A stretch of DNA of 51,904 nucleotides from Crocinitomicaceae bacterium (GTDB lineage: Bacteria; Bacteroidota; Bacteroidia; Flavobacteriales_D; Crocinitomicaceae): positions 1 through 51,904 of the forward strand of contig JAKVAQ010000036.1 in NCBI GenBank assembly GCA_022447665.1, in the 5' to 3' direction. Position 1 is the stretch's first letter; each line of letters begins with the position of its first letter. Under the pieces are notes generated by a model, which worked only from the letters and a program-made list of their open reading frames with translations, was not told the origin of the DNA and made no database searches. The position numbers and the translations under genes are program-made. Below, piece after piece: positions 1 through 7,474 of the stretch.

Positions 1-1
1 T

Positions 2-1648
2 TTAATTAATACAGCTTCGACATTAGAAATTCATGAAGGAATTGATATGATAGGATCAATCACGGCCACAGATGGAGAGATTTCGTTTATAGGAATTGTT
101 GAGTCATTCTTCGATCCGGGAGGAGGGTCAGTGACCCTAAATGATGTTTCAGTCTCATGCTCAGACCCTGCAGGTATGACTTTTTATGAAGGTGAATTTG
201 TTGTAAACGGTACATTTGCTCCTAATGGTGGATTAATTACCATCGAGGCAACAACTGACTTTATTATAAATTCATCGGGAACTTCTAATTCAGGAAGAGT
301 AGGAATTATCGATCCTGGCTGCACAATTTTAGGAAATGTTAAAACAAGAAGATTTATTCCTGCTGGTTCCGCGAACTGGAGAGATATCTGCTCACCATTG
401 GTAGGTTCAGATATTTCAATGTGGGATGACTCCATTGCTATCAGTGGAACAGGTATGCCTGATGGATGTGCATTTGATGCATCTGGTTGCTTCCACTCTG
501 CTGTTTATTACATTAATGATATTAAATTTGAGATTGCTAACCCTACAGAACCTTTGACAAACACGAGAGGATTTGAAGTATTTTTAGGAGATGACTTAAC
601 AACATTCTCTGGTGTGACTCTTGAAGTATCTGGTAGCCTGAATTCCGTTGGTGATATTGTTGTGTCTTGCCCGGGTAACTTTAGCACAATAGGAAACCCT
701 TACGCCTCTCAAATAGATTTCACAGCTGCAAGTAGGTCTGGAGTTGGAAATTACTACTATGTATTTGATGAAGGATCATCTTCTTATCAATACTATGACG
801 GTGCTTCAGGTTCAGGTAGTATTACTTCTTTAAATACAGGAATCATTCCGATGGGCCAAGCATTTTGGTGTAAAGGACCTGGAACCATTACTTTCAATCA
901 GGCTTGTAAAACGGATGCTTCAGCAACCTTTACTAGAGCATCTTCTGTATCGGAAGATAGATTAATAATTGCATTAACAAGTGCCTCTAAACCAAACCAT
1001 TACGGATCAGTAATGTTTGAAGAAAATTTCGATGTGAGTGATGGAGTTGATGAATTATTGGATATCCCAAGCTTAATAAGTGACAACGCCTTAAGCTCTA
1101 CTATTGGCGTTATTATAGATGAATCAATACTTAGAAAGAACTATATAGAGAAGAACTTTAGAGATAAAACTTTTGAGTTACATACTGATATTAAATATGC
1201 TGATACTTATACTATTTCACTTGAAAATTTCGATGATTATAGAAGTTATAGAAGTGTTATCCTTGTTGATAAACTAACAGGAGAAAAAGTAGATTTAAAA
1301 GTTGAGAACGAATACTCTTTCTTCAGTGAAGAATTTGAAGGGAACCGGTTCACTTTAGTACTTTCTAATTCAATTAATTCTTCTAATGAAACTATCTCAG
1401 GTTTCGGCACGACGACGGAATTTAACATGTATGAAGAAGCAGGAAACTTATACATCAGCGCAGATGAGGACTTTGGAACTAGTCAAATAATGATCTTTAG
1501 TCTTTCTGGGCAACAAGTTGGTATTACTGAAGTCATTAATGTAAATGCTGGTGTTATAGAATATGTGTTACCAGATAACCTTAAAGGACTTTACATCGTT
1601 ACTATTAACAACGGATTTGAAACGATCAGTAAAAAAGTTGTACTTTAG
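2..1648 (+). CDS. T9SS type A sorting domain protein, 5' end outside the window
   Basis: The reading frame is open to the left edge of the window, so the true start lies upstream and 548 C-terminal residues are visible. The protein is rich in Gly, Ser, Asp and aromatic residues, as expected for a secreted beta-rich adhesin or structural protein. The last roughly 75 residues form a T9SS type A sorting domain: an AGNLYISADEDF strand, a core reading MIFSLSGQQV, then GLYIVTINNG and a basic end in KKVVL. In this family the domain directs passage through the type IX secretion pore and is then removed. The central region has no domain I can name. It lies 20 nt upstream of the PID-tail mini-protein, so the two could share a transcript. 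The sorting signal is confident; the function of the body is unknown. Confidence 0.85.
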   Translation, partial: LINTASTLEIHEGIDMIGSITATDGEISFIGIVESFFDPGGGSVTLNDVSVSCSDPAGMTFYEGEFVVNGTFAPNGGLITIEATTDFIINSSGTSNSGRVGIIDPGCTILGNVKTRRFIPAGSANWRDICSPLVGSDISMWDDSIAISGTGMPDGCAFDASGCFHSAVYYINDIKFEIANPTEPLTNTRGFEVFLGDDLTTFSGVTLEVSGSLNSVGDIVVSCPGNFSTIGNPYASQIDFTAASRSGVGNYYYVFDEGSSSYQYYDGASGSGSITSLNTGIIPMGQAFWCKGPGTITFNQACKTDASATFTRASSVSEDRLIIALTSASKPNHYGSVMFEENFDVSDGVDELLDIPSLISDNALSSTIGVIIDESILRKNYIEKNFRDKTFELHTDIKYADTYTISLENFDDYRSYRSVILVDKLTGEKVDLKVENEYSFFSEEFEGNRFTLVLSNSINSSNETISGFGTTTEFNMYEEAGNLYISADEDFGTSQIMIFSLSGQQVGITEVINVNAGVIEYVLPDNLKGLYIVTINNGFETISKKVVL

Positions 1649-1668
1649 CAGAAGTATTCGTTATAAAA

Positions 1669-1920
1669 ATGATGAAAGAGAGATTATATTCAATGCTAAA
1701 TAAAGGCGGCCTAACGTTGTTCTTTGTTTTATGCACTACGGCAGAACTATTGGCTCAACCTCCTGTGGGTGGACCTCCAGGTTCTGGTGGTGGTTCAACT
1801 GGTACAACACCACCTTGTTGGGAACCTCCTTGTATTCCGATTGATGGCGGACTTGGATTCTTACTTGCAGCTGGAACGTTTCTTGGTATCAGAAAGTTGT
1901 ACAACGGCAAAAACGCCTAA
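1669..1920 (+). CDS. Gly/Pro-rich mini-protein with PID-type C-terminal sorting signal
   Basis: This 83-residue protein starts with a signal peptide (about residues 1-29, ending LLAQ). A very short Pro/Gly/Ser/Thr-rich stretch follows, with two cysteines in PPCWEPPC. The tail has the motif PIDGGLGFLL, a hydrophobic segment (LLAAGTFLGI) and a basic end (RKLYNGK). That layout of short motif, membrane helix and basic end is typical of CTERM sorting signals, and the PIDGG version matches the PID-CTERM type known in Bacteroidota. The exosortase gene starts 19 nt downstream, so this is probably its substrate; the pairing is inferred from adjacency. Only about 25 residues would remain between signal peptide and sorting motif, so the mature product would be a tiny peptide. 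Its role is unknown. Confidence 0.72.
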   Translation: MMKERLYSMLNKGGLTLFFVLCTTAELLAQPPVGGPPGSGGGSTGTTPPCWEPPCIPIDGGLGFLLAAGTFLGIRKLYNGKNA

Positions 1921-1939
1921 CATCCTTCAATAATAAGAC

Positions 1940-2476
1940 TTGGAGAAACTTAATCTCAAGAATCCAGTTGTTAAATTCCTTCTAACCGCAGGTGGATTAT
2001 ATATTCTGTGGTTAATTATTTATTACTTATTAATTAAGCCTTACACCAATTGGGATTATTACCTCAATTTAAATATCGTTTGGCTAACTCATGAGTTCAT
2101 GTCCTGGTTCGGGATGCTAACTTATATTGATATCGAAAGTGATATGGTGGTATTAATCATGGAAGGTGGAAATGACATGGGCCTTAAAATTGGTGATCAA
2201 TGCAATGGATTTAAGCTCTTTTCAATCTTCAGTATTTTCATTATTGCCTTTCCTGGCTCCTGGAAAAAGAAACTTTGGTACATTCCGCTAGGGTTAATTT
2301 TAATTCACTTTGCTAATGTATTTAGAGCGGCTTGCCTGGTGTACATTAACAATTACTATCCACGATACTTGGATTTCAATCACCTGTATACCTTCACCAT
2401 CTTTGTATACAGTATAATTTTCTTGCTTTGGTATATATGGGCTAAAAAACATGGGGGCATAAATGCAAAAGGTTAA
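1940..2476 (+). CDS. xrtF: exosortase family protein XrtF
   Basis: This 178-residue polytopic membrane protein has about five hydrophobic segments (roughly residues 12-32, 44-60, 92-106, 112-129 and 150-167). The three residues of the exosortase active site are present: Cys88 in GDQCNGF, Arg129 in NVFRAACL and His148 in FNHLYTF. Exosortases cleave C-terminal sorting signals at the inner membrane and pass the protein on to a further acceptor. The short length and the partner gene downstream fit the flavobacterial XrtF subfamily. The start is a TTG at 1940, because an in-frame stop lies two codons upstream and no ATG precedes conserved sequence. It overlaps the next gene by 14 nt, which implies translational coupling. 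The likely local substrate is the PID-tail protein just upstream. Confidence 0.85.
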   Translation: MEKLNLKNPVVKFLLTAGGLYILWLIIYYLLIKPYTNWDYYLNLNIVWLTHEFMSWFGMLTYIDIESDMVVLIMEGGNDMGLKIGDQCNGFKLFSIFSIFIIAFPGSWKKKLWYIPLGLILIHFANVFRAACLVYINNYYPRYLDFNHLYTFTIFVYSIIFLLWYIWAKKHGGINAKG

Positions 2477-2921
2477 ATCTATTGCGTTAATATCAGTAAT
2501 TGTTCTTCTAGGATTTTTAAGAGAATATCTATTTATCAATATTAATTGGATATACCTTACCTTAACTATTAATAGACGTAACGCGGCCAGAGAAGAATTC
2601 TATTTCCTTCTAGATTGGAACCCAAGCAACATTAACATACTTAAGTTTTTCTTGACACTTGTATTCTGTTGCTTATTTATGGGCTTAACATGGCTAATTA
2701 TCAATCATCTTTTTAAAAACCGATTGTACAATCGTATTGTCCTATATACCTTTGGGGTTTTAATTGTTGTATCCCTTATATTTCAAGGAATTAACTATTT
2801 TTTTGATTCATTCTTAATTTACGGTATAGTCCGTACCTTAATGGGTTATGCACAATCTTTTATTCCATTGTTAATACTTGGTTTAACATTTTATTTCATT
2901 CCTAAGGTTCAAAATAAATAA
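2463..2921 (+). CDS. exosortase F system-associated membrane protein
   Basis: This 152-residue protein has four hydrophobic segments: residues 5-20, about 59-82, 92-111 and a C-terminal segment near 128-147. Between the first two lies a polar loop with the sequence [11 protein letters not shown]. Membrane proteins of this size with a transmembrane-loop-transmembrane plan are the regular partner of XrtF in flavobacteria, and I assign it on that plan plus position. The gene overlaps xrtF by 14 nt, so the two are surely co-expressed. No catalytic motif is visible. The biochemical role of this family is not established; it may help substrate presentation or transfer after cleavage. An unrelated small membrane protein is a less likely alternative. 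Confidence 0.75.
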   Translation: MQKVKSIALISVIVLLGFLREYLFININWIYLTLTINRRNAAREEFYFLLDWNPSNINILKFFLTLVFCCLFMGLTWLIINHLFKNRLYNRIVLYTFGVLIVVSLIFQGINYFFDSFLIYGIVRTLMGYAQSFIPLLILGLTFYFIPKVQNK

Positions 2922-2926
2922 AGAAG

Positions 2927-2934
2927 TAATTTTG
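2927..2934 (+). promoter_or_regulatory. possible -7 promoter element for glyA
   Basis: TAATTTTG matches the Bacteroidota -7 consensus TAnnTTTG and lies 15 nt before the preferred glyA start. A convincing TTTG box about 19 nt upstream was not found, so the call rests on one element only. Confidence 0.35.
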
Positions 2935-2949
2935 CGAAAAAAAAGCAAA

Positions 2950-4227
2950 ATGAGTATCCAGGACAAGGAAATTTTTAACCTAATAGACCAGGAAAGAGAG
3001 CGTCAAATCAATGGTATTGAATTGATCGCATCTGAGAACTTCGTAAGCGAGAATGTTCTTAAAGCGGCAGGCTCAATCCTTACCAATAAATACGCAGAAG
3101 GCCTTCCTAACAAGCGATATTATGGTGGCTGTGAAATTGTTGACCAAGTGGAATCTTTGGCCATTGAGAGACTAAAAAAGGTTTTTAATCTTACTTGGGC
3201 AAATGTTCAACCTCACTCTGGTTCTCAAGCAAATGCCGCTGTTATGCTAGCATGTCTTAAACCTGGAGATAAGATTTTAGGATTTGACCTAAGTCATGGA
3301 GGGCACTTAACACATGGTTCTTCGGTAAACTTTTCCGGTAAACTTTACGAACCACACTTTTACGGTGTTAGTAAAGAAACTGGATTAATTGATTATGACG
3401 CACTTGAAAATAAAGCTAAAGAGGTAAAGCCCAAAATGATAATCGTTGGAGCTTCTGCCTATTCAAGAGATTGGAATTACGCAAGAGTTCGAGAAATTGC
3501 AGACAGTATCGGAGCTATTGTTTTAGCCGATATTTCTCATCCAGCAGGTTTAATCGCTGCTGGATTATTAAATGACCCTTTTGACCATTGTCATATTGTT
3601 ACTTCTACAACTCATAAAACTTTGAGAGGACCAAGAGGTGGAGTAATTATGATGCGTGAGGATTTTGAAAACCCTTTCGGGATCAAATTGAAGAGTGGGA
3701 ACTTAAGAAAGATGTCTTCTTTACTTGATTCAGCTGTTTTTCCTGGATCCCAAGGAGGACCGTTAGAGCACATAATCGCTGCAAAAGCGGTTGCTTTTGG
3801 AGAAAGCCTTGATCCAAAATTTAAGGAATATGGAAAGCAAGTTATCGCAAATGCACAAACATTAGCCCAAGAATTAGTGAGCAGAGGTTATAAGATCATA
3901 TCAGAAGGAACAGATAATCACTCACTTCTAATCGACCTTAGAAACAAGAATGTAACGGGTAAAATAGCCGAAGAAGCCCTAGGAAAAGCTCACATCACAG
4001 TGAACAAAAACATGGTCCCATTTGATACAGAATCACCATTTGTAACCTCTGGAATACGCTTAGGAACTCCTGCATTCACAACTCGAGGAGCCGATGCGGA
4101 AGCTTTTAAAAAAGTGGCAAACTTGATTGATCGTGTGATCATGAACGCTGAAGATTCGACTGAACTGGAGAAAATTGGCCAAGAAGTAAAAGCACTAGCA
4201 TGTGGATTACCACTTTTTGCTTGGTAG
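2950..4227 (+). CDS. glyA: serine hydroxymethyltransferase
   Basis: GlyA is a cytosolic pyridoxal-phosphate enzyme that interconverts serine plus tetrahydrofolate with glycine plus methylene-tetrahydrofolate, the main source of one-carbon units. The 425-residue product has the family hallmarks: [10 protein letters not shown] near the N-terminus, [15 protein letters not shown], the cofactor region [13 protein letters not shown], and [13 protein letters not shown] with the lysine that binds the cofactor. The ATG at 2950 is preferred because homologues begin close to this point; an in-frame TTG at 2932 would add six residues (MRKKSK) and cannot be excluded. It follows the exosortase pair after a short gap and converges with the thioesterase gene with only 2 nt between the two stop codons. 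Confidence 0.97.
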   Translation: MSIQDKEIFNLIDQERERQINGIELIASENFVSENVLKAAGSILTNKYAEGLPNKRYYGGCEIVDQVESLAIERLKKVFNLTWANVQPHSGSQANAAVMLACLKPGDKILGFDLSHGGHLTHGSSVNFSGKLYEPHFYGVSKETGLIDYDALENKAKEVKPKMIIVGASAYSRDWNYARVREIADSIGAIVLADISHPAGLIAAGLLNDPFDHCHIVTSTTHKTLRGPRGGVIMMREDFENPFGIKLKSGNLRKMSSLLDSAVFPGSQGGPLEHIIAAKAVAFGESLDPKFKEYGKQVIANAQTLAQELVSRGYKIISEGTDNHSLLIDLRNKNVTGKIAEEALGKAHITVNKNMVPFDTESPFVTSGIRLGTPAFTTRGADAEAFKKVANLIDRVIMNAEDSTELEKIGQEVKALACGLPLFAW

Positions 4228-4229
4228 AA

Positions 4230-4634
4230 TTACCATTCTTTTCCAGATCTATAGCAAGTTCCTTTGAATTGTGCTACCAGAACTCCATCTTGATTGGTGA
4301 CATCTACGCTATGTATTCCAATTTTATTAGATAGACTTATTTGATTTGCTTGAGCTGTTAAAACGTCCCCTACGTGGACAGGCTTAATATGAGATATTGA
4401 AGTTTCAATACTCATAGACTTAATTCCGTGACCATTTATGGAAAAGGCCAAGCACGAATCTGCTAGGCTATATGTTATGCCTCCATGAGCGACTTGAAAG
4501 CCATTTACCATCTCTTTACGCACGGTCATTTGAATCTTACAATGACCTTTTGTATAATCAAGGATGGAAATACCAAGCCATTTACTAAGCTCATCACCTT
4601 CCATCATTTTGTTGAGTATATCCTTGTTCTCCAC
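4230..4634 (-). CDS. PaaI-like hotdog-fold acyl-CoA thioesterase
   Basis: This 134-residue protein is of normal length for the PaaI thioesterase family, which hydrolyses acyl-CoA or hydroxyphenylacetyl-CoA thioesters in the cytosol. The key hotdog segment is NGFQVAHGGITYSLADS, with the conserved HGG and the Asp of LAD that serves as catalytic acid in the family, followed by a strand with the sequence MSIETSISHIKPVHVGD. The likely start is a GTG whose first base is the last base of the murB stop codon (TAGTG), a one-base overlap that implies coupled translation. There are no phenylacetate degradation genes nearby, so its real substrate is open. A role as a general housekeeping thioesterase is as likely as one in phenylacetate breakdown. 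Confidence 0.88.
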   Translation of the reverse strand: MENKDILNKMMEGDELSKWLGISILDYTKGHCKIQMTVRKEMVNGFQVAHGGITYSLADSCLAFSINGHGIKSMSIETSISHIKPVHVGDVLTAQANQISLSNKIGIHSVDVTNQDGVLVAQFKGTCYRSGKEW

Positions 4635-5656
4635 TAAATAATATTAACTTCTCGTTCCAAGATTATCCCAAATTTCGATTCAACATCTTCCAATATGTCT
4701 TGAGACAAACTATAGACCTGAGCTCCCTTCGCATTCCCGTAATTCACGAGAACGAGCGCTTGATTATTGTGCACACCATAATCCTCAAAACGCTTTCCTT
4801 TCCACCCCGCTTTTTCAATCAGCCAACCAGCGGCTAATTTAATTTTTCTACTTGGAGCTGGATAGTTAGGGATTTCTGGAAATCTACCTTGCAATTCTTC
4901 AAACTTCTTAACCTCTACAACTGGATTCTTAAAAAAGCTACCACTATTCCCTATATCATTAGGGTCCGGTAATTTTGAACGGCGTATATCAATTACCGCT
5001 CTACTAATATTTGAGAGAGAGGGCTCTAAACCAAGCTCTAACAGCTTAGCATTAATAGCGCCATATGAAGTGTTTAAGTTGTGATTTTGAGTAGTGAGTC
5101 TAAGCACTACTGAAACTATAATGAACTGATTTTTTAATTCTCTCTTGAAAACACTTTCCCTATATCCGAAATTACATTCTTCATTATAGAATGTTTTAAT
5201 CTCTCCGGTGCTTATTTCGAGTGCATTTAATGAGTGAAATACATCTTTAAGTTCTACTCCATAAGCACCAATATTCTGCATTGGTGCAGCACCCACTGAG
5301 CCCGGAATTAAAGATAAATTCTCGATACCACCGTAACCATTTTCTACAGCGTATAGGACCGAATCATGCCATACCTCTCCGCTGCCAAACTCGATTAAAA
5401 CATAATCATCCCCGCGCCCTACCTCCGAAATACCTTTTAATTGATTATGGAGTACAACACCTTCAAAATCCTTCGTAAACAGGACATTACTCCCCCCCCC
5501 TAACACCATTGATTTTGAAGTAAGATATTCATTTGATTGTATAATCTCACTCAATTCTTCTATAGAAGAAAATGGAATATACAAACTTGATTTAGTGGAA
5601 ATACCAAATGTAGTGAAGTGCCGCAGCTCTTTATTTTTTTCAAAAGATAAGCTCAT
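4634..5656 (-). CDS. murB: UDP-N-acetylmuramate dehydrogenase
   Basis: MurB is the flavoenzyme that reduces UDP-GlcNAc-enolpyruvate with NADPH to UDP-MurNAc, the second committed step of peptidoglycan precursor synthesis in the cytosol. The 340-residue length matches the E. coli-type enzyme. Visible motifs are the FAD-binding VLGGGSNVLF, the segment SLIPGSVGAAPMQNIGAYGV, the catalytic Arg in GYRESVFK, the proton-donor Ser in SGSFFKNP, and the C-terminal region AGWLIEKAGWKG. The glutamate of the ILEREV end matches the last catalytic residue of the family. It is the first gene of a two-gene operon with the thioesterase. A TAGTTTTG box lies just upstream of the start. Confidence 0.96.
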   Translation of the reverse strand: MSLSFEKNKELRHFTTFGISTKSSLYIPFSSIEELSEIIQSNEYLTSKSMVLGGGSNVLFTKDFEGVVLHNQLKGISEVGRGDDYVLIEFGSGEVWHDSVLYAVENGYGGIENLSLIPGSVGAAPMQNIGAYGVELKDVFHSLNALEISTGEIKTFYNEECNFGYRESVFKRELKNQFIIVSVVLRLTTQNHNLNTSYGAINAKLLELGLEPSLSNISRAVIDIRRSKLPDPNDIGNSGSFFKNPVVEVKKFEELQGRFPEIPNYPAPSRKIKLAAGWLIEKAGWKGKRFEDYGVHNNQALVLVNYGNAKGAQVYSLSQDILEDVESKFGIILEREVNII

Positions 5657-5660
5657 AGAA

Positions 5661-5668
5661 CAAAACTA
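5661..5668 (-). promoter_or_regulatory. possible -7 promoter element for murB
   Basis: Read on the minus strand this is TAGTTTTG, a full match to TAnnTTTG, 4 nt upstream of the murB start codon. I found no good -33 box at the right distance. If it is used, the transcript would be almost leaderless. Confidence 0.4.
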
Positions 5669-5737
5669 TACACTACAACAATAGAAATCCTAAAACCCAG
5701 CTTTACTTTTCAAATGTTTGAGGTGAGAAAAGTGCAT

Positions 5738-5760
5738 AAAAAAGGGAGCTAATCGCTCCC
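5738..5760 (-). terminator. intrinsic terminator of the DUF2795 gene
   Basis: A perfect 6-bp stem GGGAGC/GCTCCC (5744-5749 with 5755-5760) with a 5-nt loop is followed on the minus strand by six Ts (5743 to 5738). It lies directly downstream of the DUF2795 stop codon and upstream of the murB promoter, so it separates the two units. Confidence 0.85.
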
Positions 5761-5766
5761 CTTTAT

Positions 5767-5988
5767 CTAATATTCATCTTCATTGAAGAAAAAATCTTCC
5801 TTGGTAGGATAATCCGGCCAAATATCTTCTATGCTTTCATATACCTCTCCTTCGTCTTCAATTTCCTGCAAGTTTTCAACAACCTCAAGAGGTGCTCCTG
5901 TACGAATTGCAAAGTCGATTAATTCGTCTTTTGCTGCAGGCCAAGGTGCATCTTCTAAATATGATGCCAATTCCAACGTCCAATACAT
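5767..5988 (-). CDS. DUF2795 domain mini-protein
   Basis: This 73-residue, strongly acidic cytosolic protein belongs to DUF2795, a small family that is highly conserved in Bacteroidota. The sequence starts MYWTLELASYLEDAPWP, continues with a helical core around ELIDFAIRTGAPLEVVENL, and ends in an aromatic acidic tail, EDFFFNEDEY. The length is typical for the phylum's version. The gene stands alone, with its own consensus promoter upstream and a clear intrinsic terminator downstream, which suggests independent and probably strong expression. No catalytic residues are evident. The function is unknown; its size, charge and conservation would suit a protein-binding factor, but that is a guess. 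Confidence 0.9.
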   Translation of the reverse strand: MYWTLELASYLEDAPWPAAKDELIDFAIRTGAPLEVVENLQEIEDEGEVYESIEDIWPDYPTKEDFFFNEDEY

Positions 5989-6010
5989 AGTTTACAGTTC
6001 TTATTTTCGG

Positions 6011-6041
6011 CAAAAATAGGTTTTTTAACCATAAATCCAAA
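6011..6041 (-). promoter_or_regulatory. consensus Bacteroidota promoter of the DUF2795 gene
   Basis: On the minus strand TTTG (6041-6038), a 19-nt spacer and TATTTTTG (6018-6011) match the Bacteroidota sigma factor consensus TTTG-N19-TAnnTTTG exactly. The -7 box ends 22 nt before the start codon, giving a short leader. Confidence 0.7.
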
Positions 6042-6080
6042 TTTTTGGACTCAAATGTTATAAACCATCTCTCATCCCTT

Positions 6081-6629
6081 TTATTTACGTGGTTTCCAAG
6101 GTATTTCTTCTGCTTCCAATTTCGCGCAGAGATACCTAGAATATACAAACAAGTAATCGCTTAATCTGTTCAAATAAGAAATTACTAAATCGCTAACAGG
6201 AATAACCTCAGAAGCTCTCACAACCAATCTCTCAGATCTTCTACAAACGCATCTTGCTATATGACAATAGGATACATTCACGTGGCCTCCAGGCAAAACG
6301 AAAAACTTCATAGGCTCCAATGACTCCTCCATTTCATCAATTGCTTTTTCTAAATAATCAACATCGGACTCCATTAATTCAGGCAATTTCATCTTTGATT
6401 TTTCTTCATCATTCGCCAACCAAGACCCAAGGGTGAATAAACGATCTTGTATCTCAATCAATTGATCTTTCCTCAAATCATCTACGGCAGTATCACGCAG
6501 CAACCCAGTATAGGAGTTTAGTTCGTCCACCGTTCCATAGGCTTCAATTCTTACATGTGCCTTTGAAACACGAGTACCTCCTATAAGACCAGTTTCTCCT
6601 TTATCTCCTTTTTTTGTATAAACTTTCAT
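6081..6629 (-). CDS. cob(I)yrinic acid a,c-diamide adenosyltransferase, PduO type
   Basis: This 182-residue enzyme transfers the adenosyl group of ATP to cob(I)alamin to make coenzyme B12. The PduO-type signature is clear: the ATP-binding N-terminus KVYTKKGDKGETGLIGG, then AYGTVDELNSYTG, the basic segment RCVCRRSERLVV, and LNRLSDYLFVYSRYL near the C-terminus. The length matches the family. It lies 2 nt downstream of a methyltransferase gene, so the two form an operon. No cobalamin biosynthesis genes are in the window, so the enzyme may activate scavenged B12 for enzymes encoded elsewhere, such as methylmalonyl-CoA mutase; that link is inferred. Confidence 0.94.
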   Translation of the reverse strand: MKVYTKKGDKGETGLIGGTRVSKAHVRIEAYGTVDELNSYTGLLRDTAVDDLRKDQLIEIQDRLFTLGSWLANDEEKSKMKLPELMESDVDYLEKAIDEMEESLEPMKFFVLPGGHVNVSYCHIARCVCRRSERLVVRASEVIPVSDLVISYLNRLSDYLFVYSRYLCAKLEAEEIPWKPRK

Positions 6630-6631
6630 CC

Positions 6632-7387
6632 CTAATATTTCAATATAAAATGCTCTTTTCTCTGCCCTTTTCTTTTAGAAACAATGCCGAATTTAAATAT
6701 ATCAATCGACACTGTAATAATCGGATCTTCAACAATAATATTCCACGCTTCTTCCATCTCTTCACTCCAGTGAATATCATCAAAGATCATCAATCCATTT
6801 TCACTTAAATGATTAAGTAACATTTTAAAGTACCTTAATGTTGGGGACTTTTTATGATTACCATCTATATATATGAAATCGTATTTACCTGTAATTGGCA
6901 AGTTTTCATCATCAAAAGTCATGTTTAGTACTTCTACCCTGTTTCCATACATCTTCGTTAGCCCTTTTCTCGAAAAGTTTGCAGTTTCAGTGCAACCCTC
7001 AATAGATGTAAGAACAACTTCGTCATTTTCTAAAATAAAAGCAGCTCCAATTCCAACCGATGTTCCAAACTCCAGAGCCCTATTGAAGTTATAAAATTCA
7101 ATTATTCTAGAAAGCAGTCTTCCGTACTTCGAACTCACACCTGCCACCCTAGCAATATCTTTAACTAGCGCCTTGTGCTTTAATACTTTTGAACCAGCAC
7201 CGAAATCATTACGATCAATTTCAACCTTGCTCTGCAAACATTCATCTCTATACTTTTCTGCCTTAGTAGTTTTATGTTTTTTTGCTTTCTTCAATACTTC
7301 ATTGTAAAATTCAAATACATAGGGCGAATGCAGATCGTAAGCATTCTTTCGATTGAATAGGTGTGAAATGTATGATTTAACTAGCAC
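6632..7387 (-). CDS. class I SAM-dependent methyltransferase
   Basis: This 251-residue protein has a Rossmann-type methyltransferase core. The SAM-binding glycine motif reads ALEFGTSVGIGAAFI (about residues 109-123), the acidic second strand gives TSIEGC, and the later motifs are KYDFIYIDGNH and GLMIFDDIHWS. The DxNH and FDDIHWS segments resemble small O-methyltransferases of the catechol or caffeoyl-CoA type, so a small-molecule acceptor is plausible, but none can be named. The N-terminal 100 residues are basic and helical. No ATG is available: the start is a GTG at 7387, four codons after an in-frame stop. A TAAATTTG box sits 4 nt upstream. It is the first gene of an operon with the adenosyltransferase. 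Confidence 0.85.
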   Translation of the reverse strand: MLVKSYISHLFNRKNAYDLHSPYVFEFYNEVLKKAKKHKTTKAEKYRDECLQSKVEIDRNDFGAGSKVLKHKALVKDIARVAGVSSKYGRLLSRIIEFYNFNRALEFGTSVGIGAAFILENDEVVLTSIEGCTETANFSRKGLTKMYGNRVEVLNMTFDDENLPITGKYDFIYIDGNHKKSPTLRYFKMLLNHLSENGLMIFDDIHWSEEMEEAWNIIVEDPIITVSIDIFKFGIVSKRKGQRKEHFILKY

Positions 7388-7391
7388 AAGC

Positions 7392-7399
7392 CAAATTTA
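7392..7399 (-). promoter_or_regulatory. possible -7 promoter element for the methyltransferase operon
   Basis: TAAATTTG on the minus strand is a full match to TAnnTTTG, only 4 nt upstream of the GTG start, so transcription could begin close to the start codon. No clear -33 box was found. Confidence 0.4.
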
Positions 7400-7474
7400 G
7401 GAGTATGAATTCAGACATAGAATATAAATCTTGCTTTTTATACGCAACAAATAAACCAATTGCACGTAAATTAG

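Noticed and set aside
184-435. Minus-strand reading frame inside the T9SS cargo gene
   Set aside because: It is antisense to a clear protein and has no recognisable features.
2932-2949. TTG start of glyA six codons upstream
   Set aside because: The sequence MRKKSK is not typical for the family, overlaps a possible promoter box, and a good ATG lies at 2950.
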